Source: Alphaproteobacteria bacterium
GTDB taxonomy: Bacteria; Pseudomonadota; Alphaproteobacteria; JAOXRX01
Length of the DNA: 53,968 nucleotides
Reading direction: 5' to 3'
Assembly (NCBI GenBank): GCA_025800285.1
Contig: JAOXRX010000063.1
Coordinates: 1 to 53,968 of the forward strand
Each line of letters opens with the position of its first letter. The stretch's first letter is position 1. The position numbers were made by a program, and so were the translations under genes. The notes beneath the pieces were generated by a model. That model worked only from the letters and a program-made list of their open reading frames with translations. It ran no database searches and was not told the DNA's origin. Below, in pieces: positions 23,253-32,814 of this stretch.

Positions 23253-24503
23253 ATGAGAGAATCTGCAAGAGCAAAAACAACATCTGATATTTTAAAAGAT
23301 GCAAGAGTTAAACCTGCTGATAAAGTTATATCTGAATATTTTCGTGCAAACAAATACATAGGATCTAAAGATAAAAAAGCTATACTAAACAGGTTTTATA
23401 GAATTTTAAGAAATTGGTTTAAGATATTATGGCTTATGGAAAGATATTCTATACAGCCTAGCACATTTTATTTTGTATTATTTGATTCAGCATTACAACA
23501 AGAAGACTACAAAGAAATATTTGATGGTGGGCCATATTCTTTTTCTAGGTTAAATCCAGAAACAGAAAAGTTATATAAAAATTTAAAAAAACAATCTTTA
23601 ACCTCAAAAGAGATACCTTTACAAGCAAAACTAGAGTGCTCTAATGAATATTGGGAATTATTTAAAGAAACATTCTCAAATGAAGAAGATTTAAATAATG
23701 AGCTTATGGCAATGCAAAAAGAAGCTCCTTTTGATTTAAGAGTCAATCTTATTAAAACAGATAGAAAAGATATATTAAACAAAATAAAAGAAGCATCACC
23801 TACTCCTCTATCTCCTGTAGGTATAAGAATGAAGAAAAGAATCAATATTAATGAGCTTTCTGAATTTAAAAATGGAGAAATTGAAGTTCAAGATGAAGGA
23901 TCTCAATTGATAGCTCTGATTGTAGATGCAAAACCAGGGGAAAAGATTGTTGATTTCTGTGCTGGAGCTGGAGGCAAAACTTTAGCAATGGCTGCAACTA
24001 TGAAAAACAAAGGGCGAATAACTGCTTGTGATATTTTTGAAGGAAAATTAAAAAGAGCAAAACAAAGGTTTAAAAGATCTGATGTTCAAAATACTTCTAC
24101 AAAGCTATTAGATAAAACCTCTAAAAAATGGATACATAGGAACACAGAAAAAATGGACAAGGTCTTAGTAGATGCTCCTTGCTCTGGATCAGGAACTTGG
24201 AGAAGAAATCCTGATATGAAAATCAAACCAATAGATATAAAATCTATAACTAGCACTCAATTGGAAATACTAGAAAGAGCCTCTAAATTAGTAAAGAAAA
24301 ATGGTTTCTTATACTATGCTACATGTTCATTATTCCAAGAAGAAAACCAAAATGTGGTCAATTTATTTTTAGAAAAACATTCAGATTTTGAATTAAGTGA
24401 AATTAAAAATGAATTTGTCGGAGAAAATCAAGGAACATTTCAAAGCTCTCCATATAGAACAAATACAGATGGTTTTTTTGTAGCAAAAATAAAGAAAAAT
24501 TAG
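23253..24503 (+). CDS. RNA m5C methyltransferase, RsmB/NOP2 family
   Basis: The 416-residue protein has an N-terminal NusB-like helical region and a C-terminal SAM methyltransferase. The SAM loop is VDFCAGAGGKTLA. The two cysteines of m5C enzymes lie in DAPCSGSGTWRRNPD and YYATCSLFQEEN. The most likely target is cytosine in 16S rRNA (RsmB), but NOP2-type relatives modify tRNA or other sites, so I give no symbol. It begins immediately after rlmE, so the two rRNA-modifying genes are coupled. Confidence 0.9.
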   Translation: MRESARAKTTSDILKDARVKPADKVISEYFRANKYIGSKDKKAILNRFYRILRNWFKILWLMERYSIQPSTFYFVLFDSALQQEDYKEIFDGGPYSFSRLNPETEKLYKNLKKQSLTSKEIPLQAKLECSNEYWELFKETFSNEEDLNNELMAMQKEAPFDLRVNLIKTDRKDILNKIKEASPTPLSPVGIRMKKRININELSEFKNGEIEVQDEGSQLIALIVDAKPGEKIVDFCAGAGGKTLAMAATMKNKGRITACDIFEGKLKRAKQRFKRSDVQNTSTKLLDKTSKKWIHRNTEKMDKVLVDAPCSGSGTWRRNPDMKIKPIDIKSITSTQLEILERASKLVKKNGFLYYATCSLFQEENQNVVNLFLEKHSDFELSEIKNEFVGENQGTFQSSPYRTNTDGFFVAKIKKN

Positions 24504-24539
24504 TTTTTTTTATTAACTATTTTGTGATACAATGCAATA

Positions 24540-24716
24540 ATGAAAAATTTAATTAAAAAGAAAAAAATAAATCTAGCATTAGCAGCCTCGCTTTTAACAG
24601 GTTGCTCTTCTGTTTATAAGTATAGCAATGACGATATACTTATAGTTAGTACAAACAAAGGTCTTAATATTATGGAGGATATTAATGGCTTTATGGGAAC
24701 TACTTCTGTCAATTAA
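24540..24716 (+). CDS. Small lipoprotein, 58 residues
   Basis: A basic N-terminus (MKNLIKKKK) and hydrophobic stretch lead to the lipobox LLTGC at residues 18-22, so the mature lipoprotein would be 37 residues, beginning CSSVYKYSNDD. It ends at a TAA just before a strong terminator. A -10-like TACAAT at 24528-24533 predicts a transcript that starts at the ATG itself, with no ribosome site. Function unknown. The sharp lipobox makes a chance ORF unlikely. Confidence 0.65.
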   Translation: MKNLIKKKKINLALAASLLTGCSSVYKYSNDDILIVSTNKGLNIMEDINGFMGTTSVN

Positions 24717-24720
24717 AAAT

Positions 24721-24757
24721 AAAAAAGAGGATAGTTATAAAAACATCCTCTTTTTTA
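24721..24757. terminator. Bidirectional intrinsic terminator
   Basis: GAGGAT (24727-24732) and ATCCTC (24745-24750) pair, flanked by six A and six T residues. It separates the small lipoprotein gene from the convergent Mur ligase gene. Confidence 0.8.
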
Positions 24758-24780
24758 ATTAATTACTATCTAAAAAAATA

Positions 24781-26157
24781 TTAAAGATTGTTTGCGACTA
24801 TATGAGATTTACCCGCTCCCATAACAACAACAGTTGAAGCATTATCTTCTATTTGTTTAGAAACAATTTTTGCCACCTCTTCAGGTTCTTCATTTACAAA
24901 AAATGCATTGTCATGATTTATCATATCTAAAAACTTTTGCATATCTGGCAGAGCTTTTCCAGCTTCCCTACCTACAAAAACAGGAGTTACATAAATTTTA
25001 TCTGCAATCTTTAATGCATCTGCATACTCTTGCATGTGATTATTTAACCTAGATATTTGATGAGCTTCAAAGACTGCAACCAGCTTTCTTTCATCACTCA
25101 TTTCTCTTGCAGCTTTTAGAGCATTCTTAACTTGAGTATGATGATGAGCATAATCATTAATAATCACTGTACCATTATCATAATTCTTAATAACTTGCAT
25201 TCTTCTATTAGCTGTTTCAAAATTTTCTATACCTTCAATTACTTTTGAAATATCAGCACCAATAACATCTGATGCCGCCAAAACAGCAACAGCATTGCTC
25301 ACATTATAATCTCCAACCACATTCATATTAATTAGATTACCTTCTAGTTCAAAAGTTCTCTTACCTGAGTTATTAGCAATAATCAAACCATCATATACCT
25401 TTTCACAAGCATATTTACTTTCCCCAGTTATAGTAAAACCTCTAACTTCAATCTTGTTTTCTACTATATAATCCTGAACAGATTCTATTAACTTTAAACA
25501 ACCAGAATCATCTAAATTAACTATAATTGTTCCGTTTTCTTTAACTGTTCTTAGAAAGTTTTCAAAGATAGCCATATATTCTTCTTCGCTATCAAAAATT
25601 TCAGGATGCTCCATCTCTGCATTGTTTAATATAACTACATCTGGAGCATATTTTATAAAGTTGCTATCATACTCATCTGCTTCAATAACAAAAATATCTG
25701 ACTGCCCTACTCTAATAGTTTTATCCCATTTAGGGACAACCCCTCCAACAAAAACTGAAGGATCAACTCCTGCATTTTCTAAAGAAGTTCCTAACATTGA
25801 AGTTGTAGATGTCTTACCATGAGTTCCGCAAATAGCGATAACTTTTTTATCTTTCATTACAAAATCACCTAAGAAATGTTGCCACTTCATAAGTTTTCCA
25901 TCTTTAAAAGCATAATCAACTTCTTCTATACCTTTTCCTAAAACAGCTGGCGAACAAGCAACTATATCTGCATCTTTAACATGAGATAAATCATGCCCTT
26001 CAAATAATTCAATTTCACCAGTATCTTTAACTTGATCTAAATATGAAGAGTTTAAATCTATACCACAACCAGAAACCTCATAGCCAGCATTAAGAGCCAT
26101 CATTGCACACCCAGCACAACCTGACCCACCTACACCTATAAAATGAACTTTTTTCAT
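24781..26157 (-). CDS. Mur ligase family, UDP-N-acetylmuramate ligase (MurC- or Mpl-type)
   Basis: The 458-residue protein shows the Mur ligase order: an N-terminal Rossmann motif HFIGVGGSGCAG, ATP loop GTHGKTSTTSM, EADEYDSNF, ILNNAEMEHPEIF, the asparagine site GDYNVSNA and INDYAHHHTQV. These place it among MurC and Mpl enzymes, which add L-Ala or a recycled tripeptide to UDP-MurNAc. It stands alone, outside a division/cell-wall cluster, which would favour Mpl; the EADEYD and YAHH motifs also occur in MurC of other bacteria. Cytoplasmic. I leave the choice open. Confidence 0.85.
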   Translation of the reverse strand: MKKVHFIGVGGSGCAGCAMMALNAGYEVSGCGIDLNSSYLDQVKDTGEIELFEGHDLSHVKDADIVACSPAVLGKGIEEVDYAFKDGKLMKWQHFLGDFVMKDKKVIAICGTHGKTSTTSMLGTSLENAGVDPSVFVGGVVPKWDKTIRVGQSDIFVIEADEYDSNFIKYAPDVVILNNAEMEHPEIFDSEEEYMAIFENFLRTVKENGTIIVNLDDSGCLKLIESVQDYIVENKIEVRGFTITGESKYACEKVYDGLIIANNSGKRTFELEGNLINMNVVGDYNVSNAVAVLAASDVIGADISKVIEGIENFETANRRMQVIKNYDNGTVIINDYAHHHTQVKNALKAAREMSDERKLVAVFEAHQISRLNNHMQEYADALKIADKIYVTPVFVGREAGKALPDMQKFLDMINHDNAFFVNEEPEEVAKIVSKQIEDNASTVVVMGAGKSHIVANNL

Positions 26158-26216
26158 AAAAAATTATTCTCCTATTTTTATATTTATATTATCTTAACTA
26201 AATCATGTCAAGTAAA

Positions 26217-26245
26217 TAAAAAATCCCAGATAATCTGGGATTCTT
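26217..26245 (-). terminator. Intrinsic terminator downstream of rpsT
   Basis: ATCCCAGA (26223-26230) and TCTGGGAT (26234-26241) pair; on the minus strand the hairpin is followed by a T run (26218-26223). Confidence 0.8.
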
Positions 26246-26268
26246 ATTTAGTATAAACGAAAAAATTA

Positions 26269-26583
26269 TTATTTTTCTTCTTTCTTAGCAGCTGCTTTTT
26301 TAGCTGGAGCTTTTTTAGCAACACCTAAAGATTTAACTCTTTTTGATAATCTTGAGATTTTTCTTGAAGCTGTTTTCTTATGCATAACACCTTTTGTAGC
26401 ACCTCTAGAGATTTCAACTTGAGCAACTTTTAAAGCTTCACTTGCTTGAGCTTTATCTTTAGCTTCTACAGCAGCAAGAACTTTCTTGATAGCTGTTTTG
26501 ATTTTAGAATTTCTATCTTTATTGATAACTCTTCTTTTTTCGTTTCTTTTAATTCTTGTTTTAGCTGACTTATGATGAGCCAT
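26269..26583 (-). CDS. rpsT: Small ribosomal subunit protein S20
   Basis: The 104-residue basic protein begins AHHKSAKTRIKRNEKRR and continues with the S20 helices (SEALKVAQVEISRGATKGVMH then KKTASRKISRLSKRV). S20 binds 16S rRNA at the base of the body. The usual length is near 87; the extra residues are an Ala/Lys-rich tail (KKAPAKKAAAKKEEK). It is a single-gene unit with its own terminator, divergent from the efflux genes. Confidence 0.97.
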   Translation of the reverse strand: MAHHKSAKTRIKRNEKRRVINKDRNSKIKTAIKKVLAAVEAKDKAQASEALKVAQVEISRGATKGVMHKKTASRKISRLSKRVKSLGVAKKAPAKKAAAKKEEK

Positions 26584-26803
26584 ATTATTTGTTTCCTTTT
26601 TCTTTAATTACTTACCAATTTTATAAGCGCTAAAAAATTAGTAAATCTATTACTTAAACTCTTTGAGACACGAGCTTGGAGAAATTTATATCAATAAAAC
26701 AAAAAAAAGTCAAGTTTTTTTTAATCAAAAAAAGCTAGACATTAACTTTCTAATTTGCTAAATATTATAATGAAACAAAATAAAAATATATAGGTAAGAT
26801 AAC

Positions 26804-27901
26804 ATGACAAAATTCAAAAACATGAAACAGTCTCATAAGATAGCTGTTATAGTTGCAGTAATAACAACACTATGGATGCTCAGCGGAGCATTATCCAACA
26901 AAGAAAGCATTGATTCAAGATCAATAGCTCAAAAGGAAGCTGAAAGCGGAGACAAACTCCAAACAGTTAGAGTTATGGACATCACTTCTGAACAAATGAT
27001 TCAAAATGTATCTATTGCAGGGAAAACAAAATCTCATAGAACTGTAACAATAAAATCTGAGACATCTGGTAGAGTCGAATCAATAGACTTCAACAAAGGA
27101 GCTTTTGCTAAAGAAGGCACATCTTTAATTAGTTTAGCTGTTGATGAAAGAAAAAGCACTTATGAAAAAGCTATGTCAAACTTACAAGCTAAAAAAATAA
27201 ATTATAAAGCTCGCTTAAAATTACAAGAAAAAAAGCTAACCTCAAACTCTGCTGTAGCTTTAGCAAAAAGTGAATTAGAACAAGCTACTGCTGATGTTGA
27301 AAGTGCTAAATTAGATTTGGAACACACAAAGATCAAAAGTCCTTTTAATGGCATCATAGAGGATAGATTTGTTGAAGTGGGCGACTATGTTGGAGTTGGC
27401 ACAGATTTAGCTAAAATAGTAGATTTAAACCCTATTAAAGCTGTAGGATACCTTTCAGAAAACATTAGAGAAAATGTAAAAGTTGGAAGCAATGCAACTG
27501 TAATACTATCTAATAAAACTGTTCAAGGTAAAATAACTTACATTGCATCCTCTGCAGACGAAGCTACTAGAACATATAAATTTGAAGTTGCTATACCTAA
27601 CGAAGATAATAAAATTACTGAAGGGCTTACCTGTACAATTAGAGTAGATGTTGTAACTTTAAATGCTCATAGCATTTCTCCTGCTCTTATCGTTTTAAAT
27701 GATGTTGGAGAAATCGGAGTAATGACTGTAACAGAAGATAATATTGTTAAATTTATCCCTGCAAACTTCCTAACAGATGAAAATGAAAGATTATGGTTAA
27801 ACGGACTACCTGACAACTTCACAATAATCACCGTTGGTCATGAGTATGTAAAAGATGGAACAAAAGTTATAACAACTTATGAAAACAAAGGGAATAAATA
27901 A
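26804..27901 (+). CDS. RND efflux periplasmic adaptor (membrane fusion protein)
   Basis: The 365-residue protein has an N-terminal membrane anchor (about 12-30), a lipoyl half (TIKSETSGRVESI), a short helical hairpin (about 120-175), the second lipoyl half (KSPFNGIIEDRFVEVGDYV) and a beta-barrel region. It would bridge the RND pump encoded 2 bp downstream to an outer-membrane channel. No TolC-type gene is adjacent and the start lacks a lipobox, so it is a membrane-anchored adaptor. Confidence 0.93.
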   Translation: MTKFKNMKQSHKIAVIVAVITTLWMLSGALSNKESIDSRSIAQKEAESGDKLQTVRVMDITSEQMIQNVSIAGKTKSHRTVTIKSETSGRVESIDFNKGAFAKEGTSLISLAVDERKSTYEKAMSNLQAKKINYKARLKLQEKKLTSNSAVALAKSELEQATADVESAKLDLEHTKIKSPFNGIIEDRFVEVGDYVGVGTDLAKIVDLNPIKAVGYLSENIRENVKVGSNATVILSNKTVQGKITYIASSADEATRTYKFEVAIPNEDNKITEGLTCTIRVDVVTLNAHSISPALIVLNDVGEIGVMTVTEDNIVKFIPANFLTDENERLWLNGLPDNFTIITVGHEYVKDGTKVITTYENKGNK

Positions 27902-27903
27902 AA

Positions 27904-30900
27904 ATGCACGGCTTTATCCAAAATGCAATAAATAGATCAAGAACAGTACTGTTAATGCTAGTACTAATATTAACTATAGGGTCTTACTCTTACTCAACTA
28001 TATCTAAAGAATCTTTTCCTGATATAAATATTCCATATGTAACAGTGAGTATGCACCATGAGGGAATCTCCCCTGAAGATGCTGAAAGAATTCTTCTTAG
28101 AAACATGGAAAAAGAGTTAAAAACTATTGAAGGAGTAAAAGAAATAACATCTAAAGCATATCAGGGTGGAGCAAGCATTACTCTAGAGTTTATTGCAGGA
28201 TTTGATGCCGATGAAGCTAAAGATGAAGTACAAACAGTTGTAGATGAGAACAAATCCGATTTACCAGAAGAAACAGATGAACCTATAGTTCAAGAAAGAA
28301 CTTTTGAAGACTTCCCCGTTATTGTTGCTACATTATCTGGCTCTGTTCCTGAAAGGATACTAACAAAAAAAGCTAGAATCTTAAGGGATGAAATTGAAAA
28401 GAACCTTTCTGTACTTGAAGTTAATATAACTGGTGATAGAGAAGAAATAGTTGAAGTAATACTAGACCCAGAAAGACTAGAGAACTACAATTTAGACACT
28501 GCAGAAGTTCTTCAAATTATAGCAAATTCCAACCAACTTGTTGCTGCTGGTAATCTTGATACTGGCTCAGGGAGTTTTGCAATAAAAGTACCAGGATTAT
28601 TTGAAACGATTAAAGACATATTATTAATGCCTATAAAAACAAATGGCGATGCTGTAGTTAGAGTCATGGATATAGCAAAAGTAAGAAGACACTTTAAAGA
28701 CCCTCAATCTTTTGCAAGAATGAATGGTAATAATGCTATAGCACTTGAGATAACAAAAAGAAGTGGCGAGAATCTAATCGAAACAGTAGAAAGTGCAAAG
28801 AAAGCAATTGAAAAAATTCAAAACTCAAAAGATTGGCCTAAAGCTATAAAAATAACATATACTTCCGATCAGTCAATTGGTATTAGAGATATGCTTACAG
28901 AACTGCAAAACAATGTTCTTAGTGCTATTATATTAGTTATGATAGTTTGTGTTGCTGCTCTAGGATGGAGAAGTGGACTTCTTGTAGGAATCTCTGTTCC
29001 AGGAAGCTTTCTCGCAGGTATTATGATAATACATTTATCAGGATTAACTGTTAATATGGTTGTTCTATTTGGACTTATATTGTCAGTAGGTATCTTAGTT
29101 GATGGAGCAATAGTTGTAACAGAGTATGCTGATAGAAAAATGTCAGAAGGAATAGACAAAAAAGTAGCTTATGCCGAGGCCTCTAAAAGAATGGCTTGGC
29201 CAATTATCAGTTCAACAGCAACAACATTAGCCGCATTTTTCCCTCTATTATTCTGGCCAGGCATGACAGGAGAATTTATGAAATATCTCCCTATTACTGT
29301 TTTAGCTGTTTTAATTTCATCTTTATTTATGGCATTAATTTTCGTACCAACTCTTGGAGGAATATGGGGAGCACCAGGTGCAACATCTGAAGAAGAGCAT
29401 GAAGCTCTTGTTTTGGCTGAAAATGGAGATCTTAATAAAATTAAAGGATTCACAGGTAAGTATATCAAGTTTTTAGAAAAAGCTTTATCTCATTATAAAA
29501 GAGTTTTATGGATGGCTGTAGGATCTTTATTTTTAGCTGTGTTCTTATATGGAGCATTTGGTAAAGGTATTGAGTTCTTTCCATCATCAGAACCAGATGA
29601 AGCACAAGTGATTGTTCATGCTAGAGGTAACATGTCTATTTATGAAAAAGATAGACTTGTAAGAGAGGTTGAAGAAATTGTTTTGCAAGAACATGGTATG
29701 GATAGTGTTTATACTAGTGTTCTTCATTCAAATGGAGGCTCTCAAAATGCAGAAGATATAATTGGGACAATATCTCTAGATTTAATGGATTGGGATACAA
29801 GAGATACTGCTGACGAAATATTAGCAAGAATTAAAAGCAAAGCAGATAAACTTGGTGGAATTGTTATAGAAACAAAGAAAAATGAAGGTGGTCCTGGTGG
29901 AGATAAACCTATTGAACTTGAAATATCTGGGACATCATTTAATGACTTAGCATCTGCAATTAAAACCATTGAGAAAGCAATGGAAGAGCTTGGTGGTTTC
30001 AGAAATATTGAAACAACTGCTCCACTTCCAGGAATACAATGGGAAGTAGATGTAGATCGAGCTCAAGCTGCTAAGTTTGGCTTAAGCCTATCTAGTGTTG
30101 GTAGTAATGTTAGATTAATAACAAACGGGATGAAAATTGGCTCATATAGACCTGATAATAGTGATGATGAAGTCGATATTTATTTAAGATACCCTAGAAA
30201 CAATAGAACTATATTCCAAATAAAAGATTTAAGAATCAAAACTCCTAATGGTTGGGTTCCTATATCCAACTTTATAGAATTAGAGCCAAAACAAAAAACA
30301 AGCACTATCAACAAAACAGATACAGTTATTGTTATGTCTATTAAATCAGATATAACTTTAGGATCTCTAGCAAATGATAAGATGCTTGAAATATCTAATT
30401 GGATTACAGAAAACCCTGACAAATTTCCAAAAGGAATAAAAATAAAAGAGAGAGGTGAAAATGAAGATCAGGCTGAAGCAGCTGAGTTCTTGAAAAAAGC
30501 CTTTTCTATTGCTCTTTTTATTATGTTAATAATTCTAGTTACTCAATTTAACTGTTTCTTCAGCGCAGGACTAATCCTTTCAGCCGTTGTGCTATCAACC
30601 ATTGGTGTTTTAGTTGGATTAATCATTACAGGCTCACCTTTTGGAATAGTTATGAGCGGTATTGGTGTAATTGCTCTAGCAGGTATTGTTGTTAACAATA
30701 ATATCGTGTTAGTTGATACCTTTTCTGGTTTAGAAAACAGGTATTCAGATGGCAAAGAAGTAATATTAAGAACCTGTGCTCAAAGATTGAGACCTGTGTT
30801 ATTAACAACTATAACAACTGCTTTAGGATTATTACCTATGGCGACAACATTTACAGTTGATTTTATCGCAAGAGAAGTTTCTTATGGTGCTCCATCAACA

Positions 30901-31056
30901 TCAATGTGGCAAAGCTTAGCAATTACAATTGTTTTCGGATTAATGTTTGCTACAGCTTTAACTTTAGTTGTTACTCCATGTGCTCTTATGCTTAAGGTTA
31001 AAATGGCCAAAGGAAAGAAAAAAGATATTACAGAAGATAAAACACTTCTTGCATAA
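27904..31056 (+). CDS. RND-family efflux transporter (AcrB/HAE1-like)
   Basis: The 1050-residue pump has 12 membrane segments in the RND order: TM1 at about 12-30, large periplasmic loops at about 35-335 and 560-870, and blocks of five segments after each. The proton-relay region of TM4 reads LVDGAIVV, with one Asp where AcrB has two. TM10 reads GIVVNNNIVLVD, with Asn where AcrB has the relay Lys. Both changes occur in other RND subgroups, but they set this pump apart from the classic AcrB site. The substrate is unknown. Co-transcribed with the adaptor gene. Confidence 0.93.
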   Translation: MHGFIQNAINRSRTVLLMLVLILTIGSYSYSTISKESFPDINIPYVTVSMHHEGISPEDAERILLRNMEKELKTIEGVKEITSKAYQGGASITLEFIAGFDADEAKDEVQTVVDENKSDLPEETDEPIVQERTFEDFPVIVATLSGSVPERILTKKARILRDEIEKNLSVLEVNITGDREEIVEVILDPERLENYNLDTAEVLQIIANSNQLVAAGNLDTGSGSFAIKVPGLFETIKDILLMPIKTNGDAVVRVMDIAKVRRHFKDPQSFARMNGNNAIALEITKRSGENLIETVESAKKAIEKIQNSKDWPKAIKITYTSDQSIGIRDMLTELQNNVLSAIILVMIVCVAALGWRSGLLVGISVPGSFLAGIMIIHLSGLTVNMVVLFGLILSVGILVDGAIVVTEYADRKMSEGIDKKVAYAEASKRMAWPIISSTATTLAAFFPLLFWPGMTGEFMKYLPITVLAVLISSLFMALIFVPTLGGIWGAPGATSEEEHEALVLAENGDLNKIKGFTGKYIKFLEKALSHYKRVLWMAVGSLFLAVFLYGAFGKGIEFFPSSEPDEAQVIVHARGNMSIYEKDRLVREVEEIVLQEHGMDSVYTSVLHSNGGSQNAEDIIGTISLDLMDWDTRDTADEILARIKSKADKLGGIVIETKKNEGGPGGDKPIELEISGTSFNDLASAIKTIEKAMEELGGFRNIETTAPLPGIQWEVDVDRAQAAKFGLSLSSVGSNVRLITNGMKIGSYRPDNSDDEVDIYLRYPRNNRTIFQIKDLRIKTPNGWVPISNFIELEPKQKTSTINKTDTVIVMSIKSDITLGSLANDKMLEISNWITENPDKFPKGIKIKERGENEDQAEAAEFLKKAFSIALFIMLIILVTQFNCFFSAGLILSAVVLSTIGVLVGLIITGSPFGIVMSGIGVIALAGIVVNNNIVLVDTFSGLENRYSDGKEVILRTCAQRLRPVLLTTITTALGLLPMATTFTVDFIAREVSYGAPSTSMWQSLAITIVFGLMFATALTLVVTPCALMLKVKMAKGKKKDITEDKTLLA

Positions 31057-31101
31057 TATCAAACTTGCTGTTAAATAATATAAAAAAGAATAGGATAAAA
31101 T

Positions 31102-31701
31102 ATGATAGCTAGATTAACAGGAACTGTTTATAAAAATGATTTAAACTCTATTATAATAAATGTAAATGGAGTTGGTTATTTAGTAAATTGCTCAAATAAA
31201 ACCATGGAAAAAGTTAGTGACGGAGAGAGTATCTCTATGGATATTGAAACCATAGTGAGAGAAGACTCTATAAAACTTTTTGGCTTTTCTTCAACAAAAG
31301 AAAAGTACTGGTTTAACACTCTAGCAACTGTTCAAGGAGTTGGTTTTAAAGTTTGCATATCTATACTTAATGTATTATCTCCTGATGATTTAACTGCAGC
31401 TATAATGTCTGGAGATAAAGCTCTTATAACTAGAGCCGATGGTGTTGGACCTAAATTAGCAGGCAGAATAATATTAGAACTCAAAGACAAAGTTTCAGAT
31501 TTATCAATTTCTCCAACTATTGCAAATAGCATAGTTACAGAATCGGAGACAAATAAATCAGCAGATGTAAATGATGCTATATCAGCTCTAATTAATCTAG
31601 GTTATAATAGAGCAAAAGCATTTATGGCTGTTAAAGCTATAAAAGAATACAGTGATCTAAACGATTTAATTAAGAAATCATTAAAAGAATTGACATCTTA
31701 G
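31102..31701 (+). CDS. ruvA: Holliday junction branch-migration protein RuvA
   Basis: The 199-residue protein has the N-terminal OB-fold (MIARLTGTVY, VNGVGYLVNC), two helix-hairpin-helix motifs (VQGVGFKVCISIL, ADGVGPKLAGRII) and the C-terminal RuvB-binding domain (DAISALINLGYNRAKAF). It binds Holliday junctions and loads RuvB. Usually ruvB follows directly, and ruvC often precedes; neither is here, so they must lie elsewhere. Confidence 0.96.
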   Translation: MIARLTGTVYKNDLNSIIINVNGVGYLVNCSNKTMEKVSDGESISMDIETIVREDSIKLFGFSSTKEKYWFNTLATVQGVGFKVCISILNVLSPDDLTAAIMSGDKALITRADGVGPKLAGRIILELKDKVSDLSISPTIANSIVTESETNKSADVNDAISALINLGYNRAKAFMAVKAIKEYSDLNDLIKKSLKELTS

Positions 31702-31765
31702 AACTACAAATGAGATAAAATTAAAATTTAATTACTATATTTTTTCTATAAAAAGCAATTTTAGC

Positions 31766-31794
31766 TTGTTTTAAATCTATTTTTATGATATAAT
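31766..31794 (+). promoter_or_regulatory. Promoter with TTTATGATATAAT -10 region
   Basis: TTGTTT (31766-31771), 17 bp, TATAAT (31789-31794), with TGA just before the -10 box. Nearly the same arrangement precedes the genes at 33257, 33903 and 38607. Confidence 0.65.
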
Positions 31795-31827
31795 TAATCT
31801 AGAAATAAACACAAAAGAGGTATACTT

Positions 31828-32709
31828 ATGAAAGCAAGTACAAAAAACGACTTAAAAAATACAGGTGTAGGGATATTATCTTCATTTATAATATCCGCAG
31901 CTATTTTCGGTTATCAAAATGCTGAAACATTAAAAAAGATACATAATTCATTAAATAATGAAGATAAAAAGCCTCAAGTATCTAAAACTGAAAAGAAAAA
32001 AGATTCTAAAAGAACTGTTGTGAAAGCAGAAGATGTTAGAGTTGAGACTAAAGTTGAAAAAGAAGCTAAAGCAAAAGCTGCAGAAAAATCTAAAGCAAAA
32101 GCTCTAGAAACAAAAAAAATCCAAGAAGAAGTTGCGGTAAAAGTTAAAGAAGAAACAAAGCTTCTTTCAGTAGCTGAAACCAACTACAATGAATTAAAGA
32201 AACTTGAAGCACAATCTTTAGGGAATTATAAAAAAGCAAAAGAAAATTATAATAAAATCTCTAATATGTTAGAACAAGCAAAAAATCACCTTGCAAAAGC
32301 TGATGACAATGAGGATGCTGTAGATAGAAATTGGTTTGAAGTTATAACATTTCAAGATAAATCTCCTGAAGAAATATCTATTGAAGGAGATAAGAAAATA
32401 ATCAGTAAAGGTATAAAAAAACTATCAGAAGCACAAAACACAGCCGAAGATAGAATGGATACTGCTGAAGAAATTTACGAAGATTATAGAGAAAAAACAG
32501 CTGAAGCTAAAACAAAAGTCGCAGAGACTAAAGCTAATCTTAAAGTAGCTAGTCAAAAAGCAATTAAGTTTATAAAAGCAAAATATGCCTCTGCAGGTTA
32601 TGCTAAAGCATCAGCAGATCTAGCAGAAAGCGGTATCAAGATTAATAACAAAAACAATCAAGATATGCAAGAACAAGCAAAAAAAACTGCAAAGACTTTT
32701 ACTCCTTAA
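31828..32709 (+). CDS. Membrane-anchored coiled-coil protein, hypothetical
   Basis: The 293-residue protein has one N-terminal membrane segment (about 15-32), followed by a Lys/Glu/Ala-rich region with long coiled coils (about 45-140 and 195-260). No enzyme motif is visible. The ribosome site AAAGAGG is followed by ATG. It has its own promoter and terminator. The composition resembles TolA-like spacer proteins that reach across the periplasm, but orientation and role are not established. It ends in FTP, and the nearby 180-residue protein ends in PTP. Confidence 0.7.
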   Translation: MKASTKNDLKNTGVGILSSFIISAAIFGYQNAETLKKIHNSLNNEDKKPQVSKTEKKKDSKRTVVKAEDVRVETKVEKEAKAKAAEKSKAKALETKKIQEEVAVKVKEETKLLSVAETNYNELKKLEAQSLGNYKKAKENYNKISNMLEQAKNHLAKADDNEDAVDRNWFEVITFQDKSPEEISIEGDKKIISKGIKKLSEAQNTAEDRMDTAEEIYEDYREKTAEAKTKVAETKANLKVASQKAIKFIKAKYASAGYAKASADLAESGIKINNKNNQDMQEQAKKTAKTFTP

Positions 32710-32731
32710 ATTAACGTAAAACACAGTTGAC

Positions 32732-32768
32732 AAACCACTTTTGATTATATATACTCAAAAGTGGTTTT
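32732..32768 (+). terminator. Intrinsic terminator
   Basis: AAACCACTTTTGA (32732-32744) pairs with TCAAAAGTGGTTTT (32755-32768), downstream of the coiled-coil gene and before thioredoxin. Confidence 0.8.
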
Positions 32769-32814
32769 AATTTTTAAAGTGTTGAAAAAACATTAAGTTA
32801 GAGAGGAAAATATT

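Noticed and set aside
26584-26803. Small gene between rpsT and the efflux operon
   Set aside because: The gap is A/T-run-rich, with a TATAAT near 26766 likely serving the efflux operon, but there is no reading frame with a ribosome site.
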